Position numbers and translations under genes: made by a program | Notes under the pieces: model-generated | Seen by the model: only the letters and a program-made list of their open reading frames with translations | Databases searched by the model: none | What the model was told of the DNA's origin: nothing | Assembly: GCA_017163975.1 (NCBI GenBank) | Contig: JAFFSR010000004.1 | Coordinates: 7,316,001-7,380,000 of the forward strand | DNA from: Anastatus disparis | Taxonomy: Eukaryota; Arthropoda; Insecta; Hymenoptera; Eupelmidae | Reading direction: 5' to 3' | Length of the DNA stretch: 64,000 nucleotides | In this document: piece after piece, positions 12,598-24,600 of the stretch | Position numbering within the stretch: position 1 is the stretch's first letter | Layout of the letters: each line of letters opens with the position of its first letter

Positions 12598-12859
12598 CTA
12601 AGAGGTTGAAGGTTCAGGACTAGCATCTATAAAGTCCATATCCGAAACATTACTGCCACCAAGACTTTTACGTCGTGTCACTTGTGGCGAGCCACTTATA
12701 CGTGCTTTTACACTTGCCGTTGATACGCTTAACCTACTACCACCACCATCTACTCCAGATATCTTTGATAACGTTAGCTGTTGTTGCTGTTGTTGCTGTT
12801 GAACCTGCTGATTCTGTGGTTGACTTTGCGGTTGAGATACTTGCTGCTGAAGCTTTGGC
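12598..12859 (-). CDS. STK32: STK32 exon D: glutamine-rich tail and stop codon
   Basis: This last coding exon of 262 bases follows the acceptor CCTTTTGTACAG. Its first G joins the AG left by exon C to make arginine, then PKLQQQVSQPQSQPQNQQ and eight further glutamines follow, then LTLSKISGVDGGGSRLSVST. The end is RRKSLGGSNVSDMDFIDASP and EPSTS before a TAG at 12598-12600. The tail is low in order: a Q/P/S-rich part, a GGG turn, and a basic RRKSL patch that looks like a basophilic-kinase or 14-3-3 type site (inference). The glutamine part mixes CAG and CAA codons. A poly-Q tail is not a feature I know from vertebrate STK32 proteins. Six codons upstream of the acceptor (MFLLYR) stay open by chance and are intronic. 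Confidence 0.85.
12778..12852 (-). repeat. CAG/CAA trinucleotide tract coding poly-glutamine in STK32 exon D
   Basis: On the plus strand this is an interrupted run of CTG and TTG triplets, equal to CAG/CAA on the coding strand. It encodes two glutamine clusters parted by V, S, P and N residues. Mixed codons make it more stable than a pure CAG run, but length differences between individuals are plausible. Confidence 0.85.
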
Positions 12860-15800
12860 CTGTACAAAAGGAACATTTAATATTTACATTGTGGTCAAAT
12901 ACTTTTTATGCCAAAGATCGATTTATACTTTTATAGTAGCAAAATTTTGGCAATATAAAGAAATTTTAAATATTTTTCGTAAGAAAGTTTTGTAAGAGTC
13001 TGATTAATAAAAAGATTATCAAGGGTTTGTGTTATGAATTTCAATGTAATTTAAAAATTTATTCCAACCCTTAAGTGTTGACAAAGTTTTTTATATCTTA
13101 ACTTTTGTAAATACTCTTTTATATCAATAATGATAAATTGTATAAATCGAAGAGCACGACTTATAACTTTTAAAAATTTGAGCGTTCAACAGGTTTACTT
13201 TTGTTATATATAAAAATGATATATTCTATTTTCTACAAAATTAATGTTAATTTTAATAAGATTGTTGTTCTCTTTTTGATGATTAATAATTTTAATACAA
13301 ACCGATATTTCTAAAAAGCAAAAAAGTTTAAACTCATTCTTGTCTGTAGCTTTTTACATAATTTTGGTTGTTTAAAAACAAACATATATTCATTTATAAT
13401 AATTTTAAGCAATGTTACACTATATAACATATCTCTACAATTTTAACATACTTGTATCTTCTGGACGTATTATAGAAATTTTAGTTGAAAATGACAAACC
13501 AACCGTACGTAAAATTTTTCATTAAAATTACAAAAATATATGCATCAAAATCACCAAAAAATTCGGGTCGAATTTAGACGTGCATAATGTAAAATTTTAT
13601 ACACAATAAATAACATTCTTAGATAAAATATTCAAAGTGTATTTTATAAAAGTCTATTATTACTCAGCTTTATAATAAATAAAGATGAGATTAGTTTATA
13701 ATTATTAATATTTCAACAGGGATATGATTAAGTTCCACTTCAAATCATCAGAATTTAAATTGTTTTAAGTTGAACTTGTTTAAAGTTCAATTCAATAAAA
13801 TTTTTAATTAAGCTTTGTTTTACTAAAACTGTAATAAAAGCATATTAAAAATCTCTACCTTACCGACATAATGACAAATTTCAAGTATGACAGACTGAAA
13901 TAAATAATTCACGAAAATAATCAGAGAATAGTTTTTAAATGTTACAAACATTTCATTAAATTTTTAAATTACTAATTATTGAAATTGAAAATAACAATTA
14001 TTAAAATATTTTTGAACTATAATTTTTTTATTAAAAGAAAAAAATAGTTTTCTATAATACCGATATTGAAAAGTCGGTATCATAGAGAACATGTCGGTAA
14101 GGTGGATATTTTTAAATCGCTTCTACATAGACTTAAAAATGATGGAAGAAAACGTTTAAAAATTATTCTTCCTCATTTTTGATTTTTTATGATTTTGGAA
14201 AAGATTAATATTTTGTGATACGAAAAAATTGAATTAAAAAGCTTAAATTTTTTTAAACTTTTTTTAATTTTAGAAAATTGTGTAGAGTCAAAACAAGCTA
14301 AATTAAGATAATTTCGAGTAAACAGTTCGGAATCGATTTTTATTACGTTACACATTATATATGCTATCAGATCTTTAAATAACAAAACTAAAGTGTAAAA
14401 CTATAACTATGGCTGCTCCCATATTTGTATGAAAGAAAACTATGTATTAATCATAGCTTTATTATTTAGTTTCTCTCTTTCACCAATTTTATCCAATGTA
14501 TAGGATATTAACCATCTGAACTTTGTTTTAAACTTTGCGAAACCAATTTAGAATTAAAAAAAATTTATGTATATATATATTTATACTTTTTCTTTATGAA
14601 TATTAAAGTTTTTATTTACCAAAAATTTTCATTAATTAATATTTTCGAGCTAATTGAGATTGATTACAGTTTTTATATATGATTCAATTTCTCATTTCCA
14701 ATAAATATATTTCAAAACTTGTTAAAACATAATTTTTGAAAATTTTTCGATCAATTTTGAAATTTAATAATAGGTTGGAAATTTAGAAATAAATCGGAGA
14801 AATGATTAAGAATCTTTACAATCAGGAAATTATTTTTGAATATCTTCAACTTGTCTTATTATTACTTTTTGAAAGTCAAATGTTTTTTTTTCATATTACG
14901 AATTGATGCATTTCAGCTTTAAAACTAATTATGGTAAAAGGAAAAGAAATTTTAAATTAAAAGTAACGGAAAAGTTTACTTACTCGAATTGAACTATAAA
15001 ATATTGACATTGATATTGATAGATCAAATCGAGCTTTGCCAATCATGCAAATGGAAAAACCAATAGCTTTTTCACTCGTATTAACGTTGTCAATTAAATG
15101 GCTATAAAGTATTTTCAATTTCAACCGTCAAATACGTATTATTGCGCAATAACTTTTGAATATTGCTCATAAAGTTAATGTTCGTAGCATAAATTAAAAA
15201 ATTTATACTTTAGTAGCTGCTGAAGTAAATGATATGAAATGTTGATTTTTTCTCAAAATAAACTTTAATTTGAAAAAATAAAAGTAAATAAATGAAAGGA
15301 AATCTGAATTTCAAATAATTAAAAAAAAAGAAGCTGCATTTACTATAATTTTTTAAAAAATGCATTGCGATATTTATAACTTTCTTTTTATTAAAAATTT
15401 TAATTTCGATAGACTTGCAAATTTTCAAACATTAGTAATAACTGTTATTGCAACGTATCAAAACAGTTATAAAAATAAAAGGAAAGCTCTCGTGAACTGA
15501 AATTGGAACGACAAGACTTCAAACTCATCTCGACTTTTTATTTTATTTTTTTTATTTTCAAAGGATCACACTTGTCACTTTTGCGGGCTATGCGCGTCTA
15601 TCTTCCACTGACGTTGACAGGCTTACAAGAAACTCGTGCGAGCATCGAATAGCAAAAAAAAAAAGCTTCCATTAATGTTATATATATACGTATATAGCAC
15701 TGTTAAAGAGGTGTAGTTTCAAGAGCTTTTCCTTTCCTCGGTAAGATGTGGCCTGTTAATGCTTAAAGAGCGGGGGCGCGTAACTTTTTAGCGATTAACG

Positions 15801-16667
15801 CGTTTGTTTTATTTGTGCTTGAAAGTAAAGTTAATGCAAGCCACTATATATAGGAAAACGAAAGCACAATTTTCTTCGTTTAATGAGCGGCTGCTACTGT
15901 CGTTATTCTTTTTAAAGGTTTTTATGAAAATACTAAAAAAGAGTCCTTTTTACTTTACGGCTTTACTTTAATGTTTCGCCTTGAAACTTTTAATTTAGAA
16001 AATTTTTTTCTTGCTTTTATTTAGAATGGATTTTCATTTGTTTGGATTTAAAAAATTGAATTCAACATTGATTTATTGTATTTAAATAACAAGAATTTAA
16101 TTATAAATAGTTCGTCTTCCTGAATTTTTCAATACGATCGATTTTTAATTACATTTTCTTTAGGATTATTTTGAAAGTAGTTGAAAAATTAAATATAAAG
16201 ATATTTGAAAAATCTAGTTAAAAGCGCTCACGAATGAGATTAAAGAATAAATAACCAACTCTTATATAGAAAAATATTATTTTATACATTTGACAATCAA
16301 TGATAAAGTGATCGATTTAAATATTTAAATTTAAAAACCAATATTTTCCATTCAGAATTGTTCTTCATATTAATTATAAAAAATTTAAAATAACTGTTCT
16401 ATACGTACAGAAGCTTTCTATCTTTATAAAACATTGTTTGCTTTAAGAAAGAAAATAAAAAAAAGCAGTGAAACCATCAGACACAGTCTTAACCAAATGC
16501 ATTAAATCCCTAAAATCCATCGGATGGTAGTATACTCTTGAGAAAAACAGAGAGATTTCTAGCAGCTGAGGTAAGGTTAGCATGTATAGGTATAGAGGCA
16601 GTTGAAAGCAGCTCGTATCAAGAGAATAAGATAGAGAAAAAAAAGAAGAGAGTATAAAGCATTTTAC
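12860..16667 (-). other. STK32 intron between exons C and D
   Basis: This 3.8 kb intron has donor GTAAAA at its 5' end (16667) and acceptor GTACAG at 12860. It contains the MITE at 13845-14115. A less AT-rich pocket at about 15480-15910 has several GC-bearing words and no open frame, and may be regulatory. Nothing else was recognised. Confidence 0.8.
13845..14115. mobile_element. MITE-like element (271 bp) with 25 bp inverted ends
   Basis: TTAAAAATCTCTACCTTACC then GACAT at 13845-13869 is matched by ATGTCGGTAAGGTGGATATT then TTTAA at 14091-14115, with about two mismatches. Just inside the right end is a second small hairpin (ATACCGATATT, AAGTCGGTAT). No coding capacity. Confidence 0.75.
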
Positions 16668-16910
16668 CTTAATCTCATCTCAGTTATATGGCCTTCTTCT
16701 TCCTCGCAAGCTTTACTCATGGCAGTGTTGAGCTCTTGCTCCCATTGTATTTCCTTACGCTCGCGCTCAAGTCTCTCGAGCTCGTGCTCACGATTGTACA
16801 CACGATATTCCGGTATGTAGGCTAATCTACGCTGGTCCACACCACCGGTAATGCTCGGATCATTGGATTGTACAGCTGGCTCGTCCGCTAGTGATTCAGC
16901 TTTAAGGGAT
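16668..16910 (-). CDS. STK32: STK32 exon C: charged C-terminal linker, probable coiled coil
   Basis: This 243-base exon lies between the acceptor TCGTAATACAG and the donor GTAAAA. Its first base completes the arginine begun by exon B, and it leaves two bases (AG) for exon D. It reads SLKAESLADEPAVQSNDPSI, then TGGVDQRRLAYIPEYRVYNR, then EHELERLERERKEIQWEQEL and a short acidic stretch. The YRVYNRE piece lines up with the IFNRE motif that follows the basic KKKKRLAK stretch in animal STK32 proteins. The EHELERLERERKEI part is heptad-like and strongly charged, so a short coiled coil is likely. No catalytic role is expected. The exon is far less AT-rich than its flanks, as expected for coding DNA, and both splice phases fit. 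Confidence 0.88.
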
Positions 16911-17312
16911 CTGTATTACGAGACAACAAACCACAAGGAAATCAACTAGAGTTAAGAAAAATTTTATAAATATTTTTATTTTTACTCATTTGTCATATGA
17001 TTATTTAAACTATTAAATAATTTATTTTATTTTAATTTTTCATGAACTTTAAATCAATATTATATAAAAAAAATTATAAAAAAAGATTCAGCTAAAGAGA
17101 AATAAAATAAAACAAAAAGTAAAAATAAATGTATTAATTCATATTTTTTATTATTAACTTTTCCATTATGATAATTTGAAATAATTAACTTCTGATATAT
17201 GATCAAACAAATGATTTACTTGACCATGAAATACTTATAATTGAGTAACAATTGATAATTTCTATCAATCATAAGATATTTTTTCTAATATTGTTTGAGT
17301 AAACAATATACT

Positions 17313-17679
17313 TTAAGGAGGATCATCCGCTAGCTATAGTTTGTTGTTTGTAAAAATTGAAAGTTAAAAGAATTGTTCCAAATTTTGGAAAAAGTTAATT
17401 TGAACCTAGAAAAACATCCCTGCCAATTTTCAGCTAGCCTTAACGACTGATTTTATTATTTATGCTCACTTAATGTTTATCTTTTTACTACTAATATAAG
17501 ATACAAAACACGCAAATTTTAAGTGAGTATATATAAAAAAATTAGTCGTTAAAGCTACTTGAAAATTTACGGGGATTTTTTTCTTGATATAAATTAATTA
17601 TTTTCAAAATTTTGAAGAATTCTTTTAACTTTAAAGCTTCATGAACAACAAATTATAGCTAGCGGATGATCCTCCTTAA
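17313..17679. mobile_element. MITE with long inverted ends and TTAA borders (367 bp)
   Basis: The left end TTAAGGAGGATCATCCGCTA then GCTATAGTTTGTTG is mirrored at the right by CAACAAATTATAGCTAGCGG then ATGATCCTCCTTAA. Inner parts are also complementary (AGTTAAAAGAATT with AATTCTTTTAACTTT, and TCAGCTAGCCTTAACGACTG with the complement of TTAGTCGTTAAAGCTACTTG). TTAA at both borders could be a piggyBac-type target duplication, or simply part of the inverted repeat. It lies in the exon B to C intron. Confidence 0.88.
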
Positions 17680-18477
17680 ATAAGTAGCCAATTCAGTTTC
17701 GACAACCTAACAAATTTTCGTTAAATTCGATAAGTCCTTTTAATTTATATGAATAAATAATTAAATTTTTATAAATTTATAAAAAAAAATTTTTAATCCA
17801 GGATAAGTGCACTTAAAACTTGCTAGTACTAACTAATAGAAGTTTTTGCTTGCTAAAGAGAATTTTTATTAAATAATTTGTTCTATCCTAGTATTAAACA
17901 ACGCTCAGTTTATTATCTTATTATAATAATAAGAAATGTATAAAGTTAAATAAATTTAAATCAAAATAGTTAAATTTTAACTGTAAAATAAAATAAAAAA
18001 AATAACTTCTCTATTATTTTATGGGAAATTTAGATTTTATTTTGATTTTTTCACTTATTATTACATTTTTTTTATTTTTATATTTTTACTAACTATTAGC
18101 ATTTGTGTTTAAAATTTGCTAAAACAAACATATAAGGATGATTTTTTTAATTTATTATGTACTGACCGGGTGTCAGAATCATCAAAAATTTTCAAATTTT
18201 GAACGAATAGTTGAAATATCAATTATACAATTTTACCCATTTCTCTTATTTCTCTTTAAAATAAATTTTAATCTGTCCTTAATATACGCAAAGTACTTTA
18301 CATAACTTATGAAAATAGTTTAATTAAAGCGAGACTCATTAATGATGGATCGTTGAGTTACTCATTAGAATTATAAAATTTACTTAACTTACTCCTGCTA
18401 ATCTCGATTGAAGCAATTTTGCTAGTTAGAAAAATAATTAACAGACAGAATTACTGATCTAAAAGTAGCTAATTTCT

Positions 18478-18642
18478 AGTAGGAAAATAACCATTTTTTG
18501 GCTATTTTTGCTGGTCAACGCATATTAAAATGACATTTATCTAGAAATTCTAGAAACATTTTAAATAGAATTTCTAAATAAGTGTCATTCAATATGTATT
18601 AACCAGCAAAAGTGGCCAAAAAATGGATAATTTTCTAACAGG
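18478..18642. mobile_element. Palindromic MITE (165 bp), family M18
   Basis: AGGAAAATAACCATTTTTTG then GCTATTTTTGCTGGTC is mirrored by AACCAGCAAAAGTGGCCAAA then AAATGGATAATTTTCT. The arms run to a centre near CTAGAAATTCTAGAA. A half copy of the same family is at 11207-11283. Confidence 0.85.
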
Positions 18643-21600
18643 GATTCGTAATAAATTTATGTTTCTTAACACGACTATACTTAAATTTAAACTTTTTAAA
18701 CTTATTTTATAATTTTGATAGTTTATAAAGAACAAATATGTACTTATTTAAAAAGTTTACCATTTTATTACCTATCGAATAAAACATTTTTATTAATATA
18801 CCTGCTCAAATGTGTTTAAATATGATGAAGAAAATAAAATTAAGAATATTAACAGTTTTTTTATAACTTATATAATTAATACAAGCTTATTATTGTACCT
18901 TCTATTATTAGTTTTAATCCTTTAAAATCATCATTGAAATGTTATATATTCTTTTTTCCCGATATAATACACTGCTTATTGCGATGCATCGTCGAAAGAA
19001 AATCGTCGAGGTGTATAAATAGCAAATGACTTTCACTTTCAATATCTGCAATAAATGAACTTAAATCTAAAATCACAACAAATTTAAAACAAAAACTCTG
19101 GATCCATTCTCATCGTTGAATAAAAATTTAGAGTTCTGATACTCATCTGGTTACCTAAATGAGCGTTAAAATAAGTACATTTTGTTCTACATTATTTAGA
19201 AAAGTAAAATACATATTGAAATTTAAAAAAAAATTTAATAATTATATATTAAAATTCAATTTATTAACAATCGATCAATCAATATTTCATAATTAATTAT
19301 AATTATTGTATACATTTTGCATTAATTATAATTAATTATAAAATAAACTTAAATGAATAGAATTATTGAAGCGTTTTAAATTTTAAATTATATATTCAAC
19401 CTAAATTAATATTCATGATAGTATAATTTAATTAAAATTTAAATATTATGTCGATATTATTCACTTCATCGTTCGATATTCTATTGCGCAACACACGTTT
19501 TGTCTATGATATCACTTGAAATTCAGTATGGACAAAAGAGAAAATTTAGTCGAGTCAATTTGACACAAGCAAAAATAAAATGAAAGTCTCCTTTTAAACA
19601 ATTTAATATTTTAATAACTTTTAACGTTTTCAAAAGCACACGTGCATACGTATGAACCATTATACAAGTTAAATGGTCGATAATCAGTGATTTATTCAAA
19701 GATTGCAGCTTCTGGATTGATTTTATAATTGCTTTATGATAACAAAGTCTTAATAAACAAAGGCTAAAGGAATTTATTTGTTTTCTGATAAAATTTTTAT
19801 TATATTGTGTTAAGCATTCAAATTTGAATTTAAAATGTATTATAATTTAATGTGAAATAACATACTAATATATTCGTTATGAATCACCTACAGCGATAGG
19901 TTTAATACTATGATAAAGAATATACTGAATTAAGATCTGACGATTGCAAATCGAAAAAAAATTATAACATTCTTAATGAAAAAATTATACAAAACTATAT
20001 GAAATGTGAGAAATGTCTATTTCAAATATTTAATGCTAAAACAATTAATAGGTAAACACAATAAATAAATAAAACAAAATAAATAGTGTATTGATGAAAT
20101 TGACTACTAAACCTTTTTGAAAAAAAACTTAAATTTAGAAGTGCAGTTAAGATAAATATTTTATTGGTGGATAAGCAACTCACTTTCGTATAGGAGCTAA
20201 TATTTATAGCAACAAACAGTGAATGTTTGCAGATAGCAAAGTGCGAAAAAATAATAAAAACAAGGTAAATTGATTTTCGTTGAATCATTAAGAAACATCA
20301 CATTAGAATTACGAGTTGCGCTATGCCAACTCATGGTAAAGATTCAATTTCTAATGAATTGCGGAGATGACCATAAAAATTGTTTGATGCATTTTTATTA
20401 GTTTAAAAGATAAATTTTGTTTAAAGTTGAAAAAAAATTATAATAATTTTTAATCTTTGAATAATTTATACAAGTTAAATTCAAAAAAATTAAGAAATAT
20501 TTGATATTAGGAGTGCCTTAGGAGCTAGAATTTCTAAAACTCACATAATTATGGCATAGTAAAGAAAAAAATAGACAAAACTATTCAATTGTTAATCACT
20601 TGACATGCAACGCATGTAAATCACTATTTAAAAGACCAATCAGCGCGAAGAATAGAATAATTAAAAAATTGGTTATTTTGTTCTATAATTATGCATCGGT
20701 AATAACATACGGATTATCTTAAAATTTATTGTGTCAAAATTTTGTAAAGGAATAATGGACGTCAATGTAGTACTAGCGAATCAAAGTGAAAATTTTTCAA
20801 ATCTTTTTCATTTTTGGAAAAATGGCAGTGATTGGTGTTAATAAAAAAATTAAAAGAGGTAAAAATTTGATTTTTCCACAGAAAAATACGCAATTCAATT
20901 TTCTAAACGTATGTATTTTGAAAAATGAGATTTGCAAAAAAATCAAATTTATTTCGTTGGACAATATTTCTTCGGTATGGTGAAATATTACACATTAATA
21001 TATGAAATTAACATTAAATCTTTTGTTACCTAAAATTTTCAGGTTCTTTAAAACAGCAAACATTTTTGTCAGATTTACATGCAAGATATACACTTTGTTA
21101 TTTAAACTGTCTTATAACTTAGGATTACACGTTTCATTAGTCGAAATTGTACATTAAAAACTATCTATAAATTTTAACCCAAAAAAATTTTTGTTTCACC
21201 AAAAAAACTTTCGTGTGTTAGAATTACAAAAAATTTTTACGATGTACTTACAACAAGTCACTGATAATAACAAAGATGGTCAGCGAAATACTGAGTGAAG
21301 CTTTAAAGTTTTCTCCTTTCGTTGAGAGATTAGTTTCATGCGCTGGTGCATGTGCACGTGTGCGTGTTGTAAATGAAAGAGAGCGAGAGAATATTCGCCG
21401 CTTTTATACGGCGAGCGCATTCAACTAAAGGCCAGGTATATAAAATTATCTATTAATAATTTAGTCCATTATTCTTGCATGAGATTTCACTCAAATGTTT
21501 TAATTATTAATTAACAAGAAAATTTATTTAAATTTTTTATTAAAATTATCAATTCTCTGAAATGTGATATAAAATTAAATTTTGAGCTTTTATCTTTAAA

Positions 21601-24600
21601 ATTATATAATAATTTTTTAAAAGGAATTTTGTTTTTGGATTTGAATAATGATGTACAGATTTAAATCCTAACAACGCTCGTATTAAAATATTTGAATTTC
21701 AATGATAATCGAGTTTATTGATATAATCTGAGAGGAGAAATGAATTGATAATGAAGTCAAAATTAATGCATGCAGGAATATTTAATTTACATAATACCAG
21801 TTAATAGGATTACAATATTAAGTGCTTGATACTTGTTCATATGAGTGGCCTTCAAAAAATAATAGTAGATTAACTTTTTTAAATAATTCTTATTATAACT
21901 TGATAGAAATGTAGCGATTTTTTGGAAAATAATAAGAAAATTAGTGAATGATTTGAACTGAATTTTATCATGTGTAATTAAATATTATCGATAAATCCAA
22001 GCAGTATCATTATATAAATAATATTAGTTATTGTTGTGAAATGTGATAGTTAGAATGAATAAAATCAGAAACTAAGATTATTAATTACAACAAACTTAAT
22101 TTGAAATATTTTTGAAAGGTTGCATGATGGTAAAAAAATTGTATTTTTCAATTTTTACAGTACTTTATTATAGTTTATAAAAAAATCTTCATAAAAACTT
22201 AATTAAGCACGAAGCTCAATATAGAATTGTAGAAAAAATTTACCGTTTGTTTAAAATTATGAAGTAAAAAATTTATTCTGGTTTGAAGATATTTTATTCA
22301 AATTATAGCATACAATTTTAATTCACCATATATTGGCAAATTTTTATGTTTTTTTGTGAATTTATTTGAAATATTTTTAAATGCTAAAATATTGAAAAAA
22401 TATATATATAAATTCAAGTTTTTTGATAAATGCATTGATTAGCCCATATATCAGCATTAGATTTATACTAGCGTTTCATTTTTAATCATAAAGCTAAAAT
22501 GAATTAAATTTTTTTGTATCAAAATAACAATAAATTATTGAGGTAGTCTATATTTATTTGAATTGCAAACAACCCACAATAAATTTTCAGTTACGGTCAC
22601 AAAGCGTCTGGTCTAAATTAAAGTAAACAAATAAACAAGAGAACATTGCAAATTGATACGAATGTCTCTGTATACAATAATGTTCTCACTAATTTTTTTA
22701 ATCCATTTATTCAGTTAATTATTTTAAATAGAGTAATATTTTATATAAGAAGTAATAATTACAATTAAGGTAATAATTTGACTGCTTATAAAAATTTCAA
22801 TAGGTCTTCTAATGGAACGTTAATTAGAAACAAAAATAAAATCTTGAATTGAAAATACGTTGAATTGTTGTATAAAAACGCAGTTTTTTAAATGTAAGAA
22901 GTAATATTTTCAAGTTTGAAAAATATCCAAGATCCAAATGTAATGCACTTTCCTTGTTAAATTAAGCAGAAATAAGCCAGTACATGATAAATGGATTTTT
23001 AATTCAAAAACTCGGTAATTTTGTTTCCAGCAGAAAATTTTTCAGTCACTAATGAAAATTTATTAGAATTTAGAAGAAATTTTCTTTATTTGTATAAAAT
23101 TAATTTTATACTATCTACATTATTTCTTCAAAATTTAAAATTGTCTCCATATAATTCTTATTTCAGTTTTGTTAGAATCTGGCTGAAATATGCTTTTATT
23201 AAATAGAAATGCATTTAGTATTGTGTCATCAAATAAGAAAAATGTCTCTTAAAATATAAAGGATTTTACTTGTATCAAAATTCTATTTTTATGTTACGGA
23301 ATACCCGAAAAAGAAAATATTATTGAAAATTTAAAGATTACTTTCAAGCTTTCATGAAAAGAACAATAAATTAGTTAAAAACAAAATAAAGTAAATAATT
23401 TTATTAACGTTACGTTGAAAATATTCCTATTAATTATTGATTTTAACAAAGACCCGTTTGTGAGGTATAGAACAATCCATACTTATAATTCTATTATTTA
23501 ATAAACTTTAATATTGAACCATTTTCAAGATTCCTACAATTCTTTTTCTAAGAATAGAACGCGTGCGCAAGATATTATGCCATTGTTTAAGTGTTTCTCA
23601 TAAAGAATTTCATTGTCCGCTATATAAGCTCGTACAAAAATATTTATGGCATTCGAAAATAATTTAATGAAAATTATTAAGCTTTCACAAATTTTTCATA
23701 AAACTTGCAAAATTTTTGAAGGATTCGTTGATAATTAATATTTATATCTAAAAAATTATTTTAATTCAGAAAACATTGTTATAATTAAATATTATAAAAA
23801 AATTTCACGGAGTTTTGAAAAATTAAATAATTAGCTTACTCATTTTTCAAATTATTTGCCTTGCAAAGTTAATTATTTTGAATTTATGTATAATTTTCAA
23901 AAGAATTTTCATTTACATTTTATGATGTAGAATTTTTTCACATAGGTTTCAGAAATCCCTTTTTAACTCGCACTAAAAATTAAAATTTACTAATAATTGT
24001 TTAGGAATATATTCCATATGATATCAAAAATATAATAAAACACTTTTATTGGTCAAGATTAAATCGATTAAATTAAAAATTTGTCGACTTTTGATAAATA
24101 GCTTATAGAATACGTTTTGTTGGAAATCACATATTGAATTATATACCTGAATTTTTATGAATTATAACGTGCATATTTTTCAGCTTACCTGATTGATGGG
24201 AAAATATAGCTCACTAAATCCAATAATCAATCAAAATAAATATACTTTTTAAAGGCTCATTTTTTTTGTTTTTTAATTAACAAGGAATAGCCCGAGTTTT
24301 TGCTGATACATTATAAGATTTGTGATTTTTTTGATAATATCGACTTTAAGAAAAACTGCATAAGAACATTGTCGATTAAAAATTATGCGTAGATGTATCT
24401 GTATTATCGTGGATTAAAATGCACGTCACTATAAATTATATTCACTAAAAATTTAACAACAACAACAATTAAAATTTTCAAAATTTCATTGTTAATTCAT
24501 GAAATTCAGCAAATAATAATGCACTACACATAATTTGGAATAAAAAATGACATTTTTTATAAAAATCAATACTTCTAGGAAAAAATTAGGGAATAAATCT

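Noticed and set aside
12675..12995. 106-codon plus-strand frame
   Set aside because: It is the antisense of STK32 exon D; V/L/H runs come from the complement of the glutamine and glycine codons.
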